NCBI GenBank assembly: GCA_009787685.1
Contig: WQSV01000012.1
Coordinates: 1,045 to 18,036 of the forward strand
Source of the DNA: Bacillota bacterium
GTDB lineage: Bacteria > Bacillota > Clostridia > Christensenellales > Pumilibacteraceae
Length of the DNA: 16,992 nucleotides
Direction: 5' to 3'
The position numbers and the translations under genes were made by a program. Positions 1 through 7,695 of the stretch are shown here, in pieces. The notes under the pieces are model-generated. The model worked only from the letters and a program-made list of their open reading frames with translations, was not told the origin of the DNA and did no database searches. Position 1 is the first letter of the stretch; every line of letters begins with the position of its first letter.

Positions 1-1685
1 GAACAAGTGTTTGAGTTGAGTCGTTCGGACAAACGTGCATTTAGACTTATTGTTCCTGCTTCGCCGTTTTTCATGGGACAAAGAACTTGGATGCTTTTTG
101 ATGAACAGTTCAAAAATTTGGGAAGTCTTTCAGAAACAAGCCCTAAAACTTTTTCTGCGATTTTGTTTGGATCTTCCTCCGCAATATAGAAAAAATCTTT
201 CGTTGGGTCGTTTGATAGAATCGGGTTTTCTCCGTTGTTAATTTTGTGGGCGTTTGTGACAATTAAGCTAATTTGGGCTTGTCGATAGATTTGAGTTAGG
301 GATATGACTGGAATATAGTCACTTTCAATTATGTCAGAGAGAACATTCCCCGCACCGACTGATGGCAATTGGTCTTTGTCTCCGACAAAGATTACTTTTG
401 TTCCATCGACAATGCTTGACAGCAAACGATGAAGAAGATAGATATCGACCATTGAAACCTCGTCGATAATAATGACATCTGATAAAATTTTTTCTGTTGA
501 AAAATCGCTGTTTGGCTGAATATTAAGTTTTCGATGAATTGTGGATGCTTCTTTCCCCGTTGAGAGCGACATTTTTTTTGCAGCACGTCCTGTTGGGGCA
601 AGAAGAGTATAGGACTTATTTATGCTTTCAAGAACTCTCAAAAGGCATTTTATTATTGTTGTCTTTCCTGTTCCGGGCCCACCCGTTATGACAGAGACTC
701 CACTTGTGACGGCAATTTTGACTGCTTCTTTTTGTGTTTCGTGGAGCGTTATTTTTTCCGCCCTTTCGAATTCTTCAATTAATTTGTCCGTCTCATATTG
801 GACTTGACTTGATCTTTCAACAAGCTCAACAAGCCTTGTCGCGGCCCCTTTTTCCGCTTTAAATGTTTTTGCGTGCGCTAGTCCATTTGGAACTCTTTTC
901 AGTTTGCCAGAAATGATTAATGGCTCAATTGCACTCTTGATGAGGTCACCACTTAATCCGAGGATGCTGGTTGCTTCGTGAATTAGTTCTCCATATGGAA
1001 GATAAGTGTTGCCATGTTTTTCCCCGGTTGTTGTCAAAGCATGGAGAATCCCTGCTGAAATTCTGAAAGTGCTGTCTGGTTTTATGCCGACTTCTTGAGC
1101 GATTTTATCCGCTTTTTGAAAACCAATTCCAACAACATCTTCAATGAGTTTATAAGGATTCGTGTTGATTATTGCTCTTGTTCCTCCCTCATAGGTTTTG
1201 TAGATTTTCAAAGACAGCGACATTGTCAATTTTTTTTCTTGCAAGAAAAGTAGTGTGTCCTGCATTTCCTTGAGAGTTCCAAATTGTTCAGAAATTTTTC
1301 GAGCCTTTTCTTTTGAGATGCCTTTCACTTTAGCGAGTGAATCGGGGCTTTTTTCGATGACTGAAATAGTGTCTTCACCGAATCTGTTCACGATTGCTGC
1401 GGCTGTGACTCGCCCGATTCCTTTGATGAGTCCGCCTGCGAGATAGCGGGTCAAAGCATCTGCTCCAGAGGGCTTTGTGCTAGAAACCTCTGAGACTTTG
1501 AATTGTTTTCCATATTTTGAGTGATTTGTGTGTTCGCCTTTCACATGTAAAAACTCACCCTCCGCAATTGGCGGAAAGTTTCCAACACAAGTTAGTGGTT
1601 GACCTTCTACATCAAGGATGAGAATTGTGTAGCCATTTTCTTCGTTGCGAAAAATGATGTCTTCAATACTGCCTTTGTATTCCAT
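1..1685 (-). CDS. recD2: RecD2-family (RecD/TraA-type) ATP-dependent DNA helicase, 3'-truncated by the window edge
   Basis: Superfamily 1B 5'-to-3' DNA helicase of the stand-alone RecD2 type, found in bacteria that need not have RecBC; the family is linked to DNA repair and replication-fork maintenance. About 561 residues are visible and the frame is still open at base 1; family members are usually 700-850 aa, so the C-terminal helicase part lies outside. The N-terminus (MEYKGSIEDIIFRNEENGYT) is the OB-like opening of RecD2. Helix-hairpin-helix-like stretches follow (for example LIKGIGRVTAAAI). Walker A GGPGTGKTT is at residues 335-343 and Walker B IIIDEVSMVD has its DE at 408-409. A later PMKNGEAGT segment matches the region after motif III. 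The ATG at 1685 is chosen because an in-frame TAA lies just upstream; no Shine-Dalgarno is seen. It is transcribed divergently from murC. Family assignment is firm; the biological role is inferred. Confidence 0.9.
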   Translation of the reverse strand, partial: MEYKGSIEDIIFRNEENGYTILILDVEGQPLTCVGNFPPIAEGEFLHVKGEHTNHSKYGKQFKVSEVSSTKPSGADALTRYLAGGLIKGIGRVTAAAIVNRFGEDTISVIEKSPDSLAKVKGISKEKARKISEQFGTLKEMQDTLLFLQEKKLTMSLSLKIYKTYEGGTRAIINTNPYKLIEDVVGIGFQKADKIAQEVGIKPDSTFRISAGILHALTTTGEKHGNTYLPYGELIHEATSILGLSGDLIKSAIEPLIISGKLKRVPNGLAHAKTFKAEKGAATRLVELVERSSQVQYETDKLIEEFERAEKITLHETQKEAVKIAVTSGVSVITGGPGTGKTTIIKCLLRVLESINKSYTLLAPTGRAAKKMSLSTGKEASTIHRKLNIQPNSDFSTEKILSDVIIIDEVSMVDIYLLHRLLSSIVDGTKVIFVGDKDQLPSVGAGNVLSDIIESDYIPVISLTQIYRQAQISLIVTNAHKINNGENPILSNDPTKDFFYIAEEDPNKIAEKVLGLVSERLPKFLNCSSKSIQVLCPMKNGEAGTISLNARLSERLNSNTC

Positions 1686-1699
1686 TTTTTTAATGCAAA

Positions 1700-1784
1700 T
1701 TTAGAATTCAGAATTTAGAATAACTGATTAATATTAATTTCAACCGATGTTTTATATTCTAAAAATCTGCATTCTACATTAAAT
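1700..1784. repeat. Heptamer-repeat inverted repeat between recD2 and murC
   Basis: Three perfectly phased 7-mers (TTTAGAA, TTCAGAA, TTTAGAA) run from 1700 to 1720. An oppositely oriented set (read on the minus strand as TGTAGAA, TGCAGAT, TTTTAGA) lies at about 1753-1780. The two arms can pair imperfectly across an AT-rich centre. The site occupies most of the divergent recD2/murC gap, so both promoters must lie in or beside it; no clear promoter could be picked out. Confidence 0.5.
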
Positions 1785-1849
1785 TATAACACATAAAAAA
1801 AACAAAAGCAAATCACAATAGGGGGTATTTTGTCATAGACTGTTGTATT

Positions 1850-3151
1850 ATGAAAATACACTTTGTTGGAATTTTAGGCGCTAGCATGAGCGTTTTGGCA
1901 AAAATATGTTCTAGCTTTGGTCATATTGTCACAGGCTCGGACAATGGACTGAATGGGCATGATGAAAAAAATGTTGGCGATGCTGATGTTGTTGTTTTCA
2001 CTAGCGCAGTTGGAGAAAACAATGTTGAAGTTTCATATGCCCGCAAAATTGGAAAAAAAGTTTTGGAACGTGCTGAATTTTTGGGAGAAATTTTAAAGAA
2101 CTATGAAAAGGTTTTTTCAATTTCTGGAACTCATGGCAAGACTAGCACGTCTGGATTTTTGGCAAGTATTTTTCAACAGAAATCCCCCACTCTTCACATT
2201 GGAGGGCAACTCTTGAATAATTTTGAAGTTGTTGGAAATCGTGAAACCATTATTTGCGAATCGTGTGAATATCGCAACAGTTTTCATCACATCAATTCAG
2301 ACATTGCGCTTGTTTTGAATATGGAGTTCGACCACCCAGATTTTTTCAAAGATGAAGACGATTATATTCAAAGTTTTTTGCAATTTGCGAAAAGAGCAAA
2401 AAAAGTAATAGTTAACAAGAAAATTGCGCATCATTTTGAAAACGCCATTTCTTTTGGATTAAGTGAAAAAGCGGATTATTACGCAAAAAAAATCGTTGAA
2501 ACCATTCATGGAATTTCATTTGACGTTTTTTTTGATGGAAAGATGCTAATCAAAAATGTGAAGATTCGCTCATTCGGACTTCATAGTGTTTTGAATGCTC
2601 TTGCTGCAATCGCACTGTCTCATCAAGCGGACATTGACAAGCAAGAAATTAAACGCGGGCTTTTCAGTTTCAATGGGGTTAAACGTCGTCACGAACTTGT
2701 TGGGTCACTTCGTGTCTTTTGTCAAAAAGAGAAGTCCTCTGGAAAAGCATACATCTACACCGACTACGCTCACCACCCAACTGAAGTTCGTTCTATTTTA
2801 AGAACTTTTAATAGACTCAAGTCGAAAGATGGAAAAATTCATATTGTTTATGAACCTCACACTTATTCAAGGACGAAAACTTTTTTAGGAGAATATGCTG
2901 ATGCTTTGTCACTCGCCGATGAAATTATCTTGACAAAAATTTTTGCGGCACGCGAAAAAAACACTGATGGCTTTTCTTCACTTTCATTGTCAGGAGAAGT
3001 GACAAAGAGTTCGGGAAAAATTGCCTTCTATTTTGAAAGCGAAGATTTTATTTTGGAGCATTTGAAAAAGACTGTTTCAAAAAACGACATCGTCTTGTTT
3101 TGCGGAGCTGGAAATGTCGACAAATTGGCGAAAAGAATAGTTGAAAGTTGA
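1850..3151 (+). CDS. murC: UDP-N-acetylmuramate--L-alanine ligase (MurC)
   Basis: Cytoplasmic ATP-dependent ligase that adds L-alanine to UDP-N-acetylmuramic acid, the first amino-acid step of peptidoglycan precursor synthesis. It has the three Mur-ligase domains: an N-terminal UDP-binding Rossmann-like domain (GILGASMSVLA near residues 8-18, a variant of the usual GIGGIGMS), a central ATPase domain with P-loop GTHGKTST at 93-100 and a LNMEFDHPDFF segment, and a C-terminal domain with TDYAHHPTEV and EPHTYSRTK followed by IFAARE. At 433 aa it is slightly shorter than most MurC (450-490). HPTEV and the PHTYSRT-to-AARE series fit MurC better than Mpl or MurD. It stands apart from any mur/fts cluster, next to divergent recD2. 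The ATG is the natural family start; no good Shine-Dalgarno precedes it (a GGGGG at 1821-1825 is too far). The TGA stop lies inside a repeat arm. Confidence 0.95.
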   Translation: MKIHFVGILGASMSVLAKICSSFGHIVTGSDNGLNGHDEKNVGDADVVVFTSAVGENNVEVSYARKIGKKVLERAEFLGEILKNYEKVFSISGTHGKTSTSGFLASIFQQKSPTLHIGGQLLNNFEVVGNRETIICESCEYRNSFHHINSDIALVLNMEFDHPDFFKDEDDYIQSFLQFAKRAKKVIVNKKIAHHFENAISFGLSEKADYYAKKIVETIHGISFDVFFDGKMLIKNVKIRSFGLHSVLNALAAIALSHQADIDKQEIKRGLFSFNGVKRRHELVGSLRVFCQKEKSSGKAYIYTDYAHHPTEVRSILRTFNRLKSKDGKIHIVYEPHTYSRTKTFLGEYADALSLADEIILTKIFAAREKNTDGFSSLSLSGEVTKSSGKIAFYFESEDFILEHLKKTVSKNDIVLFCGAGNVDKLAKRIVES

Positions 3152-3200
3152 AAGTTGTTGTTGAATTAATTTTTTGTCCTTAATTTCCAACTTTCAACTA
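3138..3200. repeat. Inverted repeat with heptamer-repeat arm at the 3' end of murC
   Basis: AGTTGAAAGTTG occurs at 3139-3150 and again shifted by 7 at 3146-3157. Its exact reverse complement CAACTTTCAACT is at 3188-3199. One T-A pair extends the outer register to 13 bp, and the tandem 7-mer permits a second register with a shorter loop. The left arm contains the murC stop codon. An A-rich then T-rich tract follows (3200-3214), so the element could end murC transcription, but the 30-37 nt loop is unusual for an intrinsic terminator. Confidence 0.65.
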
Positions 3201-3233
3201 AAAAATTATTTTTTAATGTCATCTTTTTTTGCT

Positions 3234-3289
3234 TGCTATTTTATTTTTTGCATATTATAATATAGGGTAGAAATTAAAATTTTTAGGAG
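3234..3289 (+). promoter_or_regulatory. adhE promoter and ribosome binding site
   Basis: A -35-like TTGCTA (3234-3239) lies 16 nt before a perfect -10 TATAAT (3256-3261). Transcription would start near 3268, giving a ~32-nt leader. AGGAG at 3285-3289 is 10 nt before the adhE ATG. adhE is therefore probably transcribed separately from murC. Confidence 0.65.
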
Positions 3290-3299
3290 CAATTAACTC

Positions 3300-5918
3300 A
3301 TGAAACAAAAAGACAAAAAGGAACTGACACAAATCGAAAAGATGGACATTTTGGTTGCAAACGCAAATGAAGCGTTGGTCAGTTTTATGGACATGTCCCA
3401 AGAACAAGTCGACAAGATTTGCCAAGCGATGGCTCTTGCTGGAGCAAGTGAAAACTTTCCACTCGCAAAAATGGCAGTTGAAGAAACTGGCAGAGGTGTT
3501 TTTGAAGACAAGGTTATTAAAAACCTTTTCGCAACGGAATACATCTGGAACAGCATCAAAAAAACTCAAACTGTTGGAATCACTGACGAGAATGAGTCAG
3601 ACGGATTTATTGAAGTTGCCGAGCCTGTTGGTGTTGTCGCTGCGGTCACTCCTGTCACAAACCCGACTTCAACAACAATGTTCAAAGCGCTCATTTGTAT
3701 CAAAGCGCGCAATCCTGTCATTTTCGGCTTTCACCCATCGGCTCAAAAGTGTTCTGCTGAATCCGCTAGAGTCCTTCGTGACGCGGCGATCAAAGCGGGA
3801 GCGCCAGAAAATTGTATTCAGTGGATTGAAGAGCCTTCAATCGACGCGACTAATGCATTAATGAACCATGAAGGTGTTAGTTTAATTCTTGCAACTGGTG
3901 GTCCGGGTCTTGTTAAAGCAGCATATAGCTGTGGAAAACCTGCTCTTGGCGTTGGAGCTGGAAACGTTCCATGCTACATCAACAAAAACGTTGATATTGG
4001 ACGAGCTTGCACAGATTTGATGCTTTCAAAAACTTTCGACAATGGAATGATTTGTGCGTCAGAACAAGCGGCGATTGTTGACAAAGAAATCGCTCCACAA
4101 TTTGAAAAATACATGAAAGACAACAATTGTTATTTCCTCTCTAAAGAAGAAGTCGCAAAAGTTGAAGCTTATGTCATCAAAAAAAGTCCTGAAGGCAAAA
4201 TCAGTGTTAATGCTGAGCCAGTTGGACAATCTGCTTATTTTATTGCTGAAAAAGCTGGAATCAAAGTTCCAGAAAAAACTAAAATTCTTCTTGCTCGCCT
4301 TCCTGAGCCATCATTGAAATATCCAATCTCTTTGGAGACTTTGATGCCACTTCTTGCTTACTTTGTTGTTGAGAACGCTGAACAAGGTTTTGAATATTCA
4401 AAGAGAATGCTTGAACTTGGCGGAATGGGTCACACTGCTGTTATTCACAGTTCAGATAAAGAACTTTGCAGAAAGTTCGGTCAAGAGATGAAAACAGGTC
4501 GTGTTATCCTCAACTCCCCTTCTTCACAAGGTGCGATCGGTGATATCTATAACACGGGAATTCCTTCATTGACTCTTGGTTGCGGGTCATATGGCAAAAA
4601 CTCAACGACATCGAATGTTTCGACCGTCAACCTCATTAATAAAAAACGTGTTTCGAAAAGGAGAAACAATATGCAATGGTTTAAAATCCCACCTCGAATT
4701 TATTTCGAAAAAGGATCTATTCAATATCTTGAACACATGCCAAACATCAAAAAGGCATTCATCGTCACTGACCCTGTTATGGTTGAACTTGGCTATGTTG
4801 ACAGAGCTTTGTATCACCTTCGCAAAAGAGTGGACTATGTTCATTCATCTGTCTTCAAAGCGGTCGAACCAGACCCATCTGTTGAAACTGTCATGAAAGG
4901 AGCGGAAGCAATGAAAGCATTCAAGCCAGACGTCATCATCGCGCTTGGTGGAGGCTCGGCTATTGACGCTGCGAAAGCAATGTGGCTCTTTTATGAACAC
5001 CCAGAAACAGATTTTGAATCACTTCACCTCAAATTCCTCGACATCAGAAAGCGTGCGTTCAAATACCCTTCTCTTCGCCAAAAAGCACAATTCGTTGCTG
5101 TCCCAACAACTTCGGGAACAGGCTCAGAAGTCACGTCTTTCACTGTCATCACCGATAAAGCAAACGGAAACATCAAATACCCTCTCGCGGATTACGAATT
5201 GACTCCAGATGTTGCAATCATTGACCCACAATTCGTTGCAACAATGCCAGCTTCAATTGTTGCGGACACGGGTCTTGATGTTTTGACACATGCGCTTGAA
5301 ACTTATGTTTCAGTTCTTGCATCGGATTACACCGATGGGCTTGCGATGAAAGCAATTGAACTTATTTTCAACTACTTGCCAAGAAGCTTCAAAGATGCGA
5401 CTGACGCAATTGCAAGAGAAAAAGTTCACAACGCATCGTGTATTGCGGGCATGGCGTTCACCAACGCTTTCCTTGGAATCAACCACTCGTTGGCTCACAA
5501 GTTGGGCGGAGAGTTTGGACTTGCTCACGGAAGAGCGAATGCCCTCTTGCTTCCTTTCGTTATTGAATACAACTCAACAAAACCAGAAAAATTCCCAATC
5601 TTCCCAAAATACAAAGAGTTCATTGCAGACACGAAGTATGCTGAAATTTCAAACAAACTTCGCCTTGGCGGAAAAGACACTCAAAGCGAAGTCAAAGCGC
5701 TAATCGACGCGATTTGGAAACTCATGAAAACTTTGGGAATGCCAACAAGCATCAAGGAATGTGGAATTGACGAAAAAGAATATATGGCAAAAATACCACA
5801 ACTTGCTGAACGCGCATTTGACGACCAATGCACAACAGCAAACCCACGTTATCCACTCGTTAAAGACCTTGAAGAAATCTACCGCAGAGCTTACTACGGA
5901 AAAGATGGACAAAAATAG
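3300..5918 (+). CDS. adhE: Bifunctional acetaldehyde-CoA/alcohol dehydrogenase AdhE
   Basis: Fermentative enzyme that reduces acetyl-CoA to acetaldehyde and then to ethanol, using two NADH. At 872 aa it has the normal full-length architecture. Residues ~1-440 are the CoA-acylating aldehyde dehydrogenase domain with catalytic Cys252 in FDNGMICASEQ. A linker with RRNN follows, then the iron-dependent alcohol dehydrogenase domain opening with WFKIPPRIYFEKGSI. This has the nucleotide-binding ALGGGSAIDAAKA (GGGS at 550) and candidate Fe ligands Asp660, His664 (LDVLTHALE), His729 and His743 (NHSLAHKLGG to GLAHGRANA). His729 and His743 have the same 14-residue spacing as E. coli H723/H737. AdhE usually polymerises into filaments called spirosomes. 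Its own promoter and a tight terminator make it a single-gene unit. It suggests anaerobic mixed-product or ethanol fermentation in the host. Identification is firm. Confidence 0.97.
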   Translation: MKQKDKKELTQIEKMDILVANANEALVSFMDMSQEQVDKICQAMALAGASENFPLAKMAVEETGRGVFEDKVIKNLFATEYIWNSIKKTQTVGITDENESDGFIEVAEPVGVVAAVTPVTNPTSTTMFKALICIKARNPVIFGFHPSAQKCSAESARVLRDAAIKAGAPENCIQWIEEPSIDATNALMNHEGVSLILATGGPGLVKAAYSCGKPALGVGAGNVPCYINKNVDIGRACTDLMLSKTFDNGMICASEQAAIVDKEIAPQFEKYMKDNNCYFLSKEEVAKVEAYVIKKSPEGKISVNAEPVGQSAYFIAEKAGIKVPEKTKILLARLPEPSLKYPISLETLMPLLAYFVVENAEQGFEYSKRMLELGGMGHTAVIHSSDKELCRKFGQEMKTGRVILNSPSSQGAIGDIYNTGIPSLTLGCGSYGKNSTTSNVSTVNLINKKRVSKRRNNMQWFKIPPRIYFEKGSIQYLEHMPNIKKAFIVTDPVMVELGYVDRALYHLRKRVDYVHSSVFKAVEPDPSVETVMKGAEAMKAFKPDVIIALGGGSAIDAAKAMWLFYEHPETDFESLHLKFLDIRKRAFKYPSLRQKAQFVAVPTTSGTGSEVTSFTVITDKANGNIKYPLADYELTPDVAIIDPQFVATMPASIVADTGLDVLTHALETYVSVLASDYTDGLAMKAIELIFNYLPRSFKDATDAIAREKVHNASCIAGMAFTNAFLGINHSLAHKLGGEFGLAHGRANALLLPFVIEYNSTKPEKFPIFPKYKEFIADTKYAEISNKLRLGGKDTQSEVKALIDAIWKLMKTLGMPTSIKECGIDEKEYMAKIPQLAERAFDDQCTTANPRYPLVKDLEEIYRRAYYGKDGQK

Positions 5919-5941
5919 GCAGCCTTCAATAATCAAACAAC

Positions 5942-5975
5942 AAAAAAGAGCTATCATAAAGATGGCTCTTTTTTG
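5942..5975 (+). terminator. Intrinsic terminator of adhE
   Basis: A 14-bp stem (5942-5955 with 5961-5974, one G-T wobble, 5-nt loop) has an A6 run on the left and a T6 run on the right. It begins 23 nt after the adhE stop. Confidence 0.9.
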
Positions 5976-6038
5976 TTGCAAAAAAATTAGGCTAGCTCTA
6001 AATTATTCGAGTCGCTCTGAATAACATACTGCTTTGAT

Positions 6039-6080
6039 AAAATGAAAAAGTGCTGACAAAAGTTGGCACTTTTTCATTTT
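6039..6080. terminator. Long bidirectional terminator between adhE and the 134-aa gene
   Basis: A 19-bp stem (6039-6057 with 6062-6080) contains only two G-T wobbles and closes on an AAAA loop. The outer part is A-rich on one side and T-rich on the other, so it can terminate in both directions. It backs up the adhE terminator and can also end the convergent minus-strand 6167-6571 transcript. Confidence 0.8.
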
Positions 6081-6090
6081 TTGATGAAGC

Positions 6091-6172
6091 CTCTCCCGCA
6101 ACAAGACTGCGAGGTGTCACGCTTAACGGAAGCACTCAGAACCACGAGTAATTGAACCCAAAAAGATTAAAA
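6091..6172 (-). repeat. Copy 1 of an ~80-bp element with conserved ends
   Basis: Aligned with 12593-12676 it shares CCCGCAA-AAGACTGC at one end and a G-TTAAAA-type end about 30 bp long at the other. From the base after CTGC to the end both copies are exactly 62 nt. The central ~30 nt are unrelated. Read on the minus strand, the conserved end contains the TAA stop of the 134-aa gene. Nature unknown; it is not a recognisable tRNA or insertion-sequence end. Confidence 0.45.
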
Positions 6173-6571
6173 CTCATATTCAAAATCTGGTTCAAATGGG
6201 CTTGGTGTGTTTTTCCAGATTTTTATGGCAATCTCTAGTGCATTATCTTCTGATTCACTAGTATTTCCCGGAATGTAGAGCATTAACGGCATTCTTATCA
6301 TCTTTTTACCGTTTGAAGTTAAACCAATGTTAAAATATGTTTCATAGAATTTTAATGCACCATGGGCATCTGTCCATGCACGATAAGTTCCCAATCCACC
6401 CATATAAACATAGATATAGTGTCCATTAATATTCAGTCTCACTTTCCTTTTATAGTCTTTCCACCTATAACCCGCGGCTACAACCCTGTCCAAAAAAGGT
6501 TGAATCATTTTTTTCCATTCCTTGTTTTTGTTGCTCACTTTTACTTTAAGCTCTCTAACTTCTTGTTGCAT
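6167..6571 (-). CDS. Uncharacterised 134-aa protein
   Basis: No family recognised. It is soluble-looking and charged, with no signal peptide or membrane segment. The N-terminal ~25 residues are rich in Lys/Glu and probably helical. A middle stretch rich in aromatics and basic residues follows (GYRWKDYKRKVRLNINGHYIYVYMGGLGTYRAW), then an amphipathic part ending in an acidic, aromatic tail (FEPDFEYEF). The alternating hydrophobic pattern around residues 45-60 suggests a small beta-sheet. The start is supported by AGGAG on the minus strand (about 6583-6587), 11 nt upstream of the ATG. Upstream is a palindromic TGTCCGTGACA motif that could be an operator or repeat. It is isolated between a double terminator and the DnaA-box region; position alone gives no function. 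The good ribosome site, normal composition and terminators argue that it is a real gene. Confidence 0.75.
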   Translation of the reverse strand: MQQEVRELKVKVSNKNKEWKKMIQPFLDRVVAAGYRWKDYKRKVRLNINGHYIYVYMGGLGTYRAWTDAHGALKFYETYFNIGLTSNGKKMIRMPLMLYIPGNTSESEDNALEIAIKIWKNTPSPFEPDFEYEF

Positions 6572-6586
6572 AATTATTTTTTCTCC

Positions 6587-6613
6587 TTTGTGTCCGTGAC
6601 ACTGTTATTGCAA
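6587..6613. repeat. Palindromic motif upstream of the 134-aa gene
   Basis: GTGTC-CGT-GACAC (6590-6602) is a 5+5 palindrome followed by TGTTATTGCAA. The stretch matches part of the 12476-12560 inverted-repeat arm at 13 of 16 positions (CGTGAC..TGTTATT core). It lies just upstream of the Shine-Dalgarno of the 6571 gene, where it could act as an operator. Confidence 0.35.
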
Positions 6614-6666
6614 TCTTTCTTCAACCTCAAATTGAGTATCTTAGTTGTTTTCTTTTTTGCAATGAA

Positions 6667-6889
6667 TTATCCACAATCAAGTTTCAAAAATAAATTTTCG
6701 ATTTTTTTTATTTTTAGGATATCCACAAATATATTATATTCTTTCTTTCTTTGTAAAACATTTGAGTGCTGTTTTATATTGGTAATTTGTGGTGATTTTT
6801 TATTTTTTTCGTGATTTTTTAAATATGTTATCCACAATTTTTAAGGTCAGTAGAGTGACTTGGCTAAAGTTTTGAAAAAGTTTTCCACA
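6667..6889 (+). other. Cluster of four DnaA-box-like 9-mers in AT-rich DNA (candidate replication origin or DnaA-binding locus)
   Basis: Two perfect TTATCCACA boxes (6667-6675 and 6828-6836), one ATATCCACA (6719-6727) and one TTTTCCACA (6881-6889) are all on the same strand. Starts are spaced 52, 109 and 53 bp, close to whole numbers of five helical turns. The surrounding DNA is very AT-rich, notably 6680-6830, as a DNA unwinding element would be. The consensus DnaA box is TTATCCACA (established). No dnaA, dnaN or parA gene is visible, so calling this oriC rather than a DnaA-titrating or DnaA-regulated site is inference. Confidence 0.55.
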
Positions 6890-6894
6890 AAAAT

Positions 6895-6929
6895 GTTGCT
6901 TGTTTTGCTATTGAGCAATAATAAGCAAC
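6895..6929. repeat. Stem-loop beside the DnaA-box cluster
   Basis: GTTGCTT (6895-6901) pairs with AAGCAAC (6923-6929), and inside it TTGCT (6905-6909) pairs with AGCAA (6914-6918). The loop is 4 nt, with a small internal loop. No T-run follows, so it is not an ordinary terminator. Confidence 0.55.
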
Positions 6930-6960
6930 CTGTGCTTGCCAATCATAAGTTGTCAATTTG

Positions 6961-6984
6961 TTGCATTTTGAACAACAAATGCAA
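6961..6984. repeat. Second inverted repeat in the DnaA-box region
   Basis: TTGCATTT (6961-6968) and AAATGCAA (6977-6984) form a perfect 8-bp stem with an 8-nt loop. From here to the promoter at 7079 nothing else was recognised. Confidence 0.5.
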
Positions 6985-7078
6985 GAATGCAGTGAATCTC
7001 AAGTAGTTTTTTCAACTATGAATGAAACTTTGCAAAAATCACTATGAAAAATATTTTTGTAAAAATTTGTTTTCTTTC

Positions 7079-7113
7079 TTGACTTTTTTAAGGAAGTGTG
7101 GTAAAATATGATT
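7079..7113 (+). promoter_or_regulatory. Extended -10 promoter placing the start site on the ATG at 7114
   Basis: TTGACT (7079-7084), a 17-nt spacer, then TAAAAT (7102-7107) preceded by TGG gives an extended -10 promoter with 5/6 matches in both boxes. Seven nucleotides past the -10 is base 7114, the A of an ATG. No Shine-Dalgarno can fit, so the mRNA is predicted to be leaderless. Confidence 0.7.
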
Positions 7114-7500
7114 ATGAAAAAACACAAAGACAATCCATTAATGAGAACGGTGTGGCTGACGAAGATGATTTTTGTTTGTATTTTTGGCATTGCTGTGAGT
7201 TTTGTTTTGATGGCTATTTGCATTCCAATCTCATGGGTTTTTGGTGGAATTGTTGCAGGGCTTCCTGTCACGATTGTTTTGTTTTTGGTGTTTATTTTTT
7301 TTATTGCATACCTGCGATACATTATGAGAGAGCAAGGAAAAATAATGGATAACATGGGGAATGCATTGCAACGAACCTTTGGCGGTGGATTTGATGGTGG
7401 TGGTCATGAGGATTTTTTTGAGACAAAAGAAGACAGAGGACTTCATGGAAAAGATGCTGATAATGTTCATATTGTTAAGGATTTTGATATCATCGATTAA
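7114..7500 (+). CDS. Small two-helix membrane protein, function unknown
   Basis: A 128-aa protein beginning MKKHKDNP. Two strongly hydrophobic segments (about residues 15-37 and 43-65, VWLTKMIFVCIFGIAVSFVL... and GGIVAGLPVTIVLFLVFIFF...) are followed by a cytoplasmic-looking tail. The tail has a glycine-rich FGGGFDGGGHED stretch and many acidic residues. No family was recognised. The start is taken at 7114 rather than the ATG at 7108 because the promoter -10 ends at 7107, so transcription should begin at about 7114. If transcription began a few bases earlier the two-residue longer form (MIMKK) would be possible. No terminator was seen after the stop, and the next gene has its own promoter. 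Membrane topology is read from hydrophobicity only. Confidence 0.75.
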   Translation: MKKHKDNPLMRTVWLTKMIFVCIFGIAVSFVLMAICIPISWVFGGIVAGLPVTIVLFLVFIFFIAYLRYIMREQGKIMDNMGNALQRTFGGGFDGGGHEDFFETKEDRGLHGKDADNVHIVKDFDIID

Positions 7501-7660
7501 TAAAGTTCTTCGCCATTGCAGATTACAACAACTGCAAAAAACTACCCCATCTTTCTTGATCCACCATCAAAAATATTTATTAAAAGACTTTAATCCGTGT
7601 GACAACAAAAGCAATATCTGCGAAGTCTAATAACGACACCAAAACACTATACTAAAACAA
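7501..7660. other. Gap of about 160 bp with no recognised gene
   Basis: Contains a weak long-range complementarity (CTTCG at 7508-7512 plus GCAGAT at 7518-7523, against 7616-7625) and no terminator with a T-run. No convincing coding or RNA gene was seen. Confidence 0.4.
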
Positions 7661-7695
7661 TTGTTTTTAAGCAATATTTATGTTATAGTGAAAGT
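7661..7695 (+). promoter_or_regulatory. Extended -10 promoter abutting the ATG at 7696
   Basis: TTGTTT (7661-7666), a 17-nt spacer, then TATAGT (7684-7689) preceded by TGT at the extended -10 position. The expected start, seven bases beyond the -10, is 7696, the first base of the next gene. This is the same arrangement as at 7079-7114 and predicts a leaderless transcript. Confidence 0.65.

Noticed and set aside
3138..3214. Simple intrinsic terminator of murC
   Set aside because: The stem is AT-rich and the loop is 30-37 nt with the stop codon in the stem; kept as a repeat with possible terminator activity instead.
6091..6172. tRNA gene, because the minus strand contains GGGTTCAATT like a T-loop
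   Set aside because: No acceptor stem, anticodon arm or D-loop can be formed around it, and the related copy at 12593-12676 loses the T-loop sequence.
6362..6814. 150-residue plus-strand open frame
   Set aside because: It overlaps the better-supported minus-strand 134-aa gene, lacks a ribosome site and has a phenylalanine-rich composition typical of translated AT-rich non-coding DNA.
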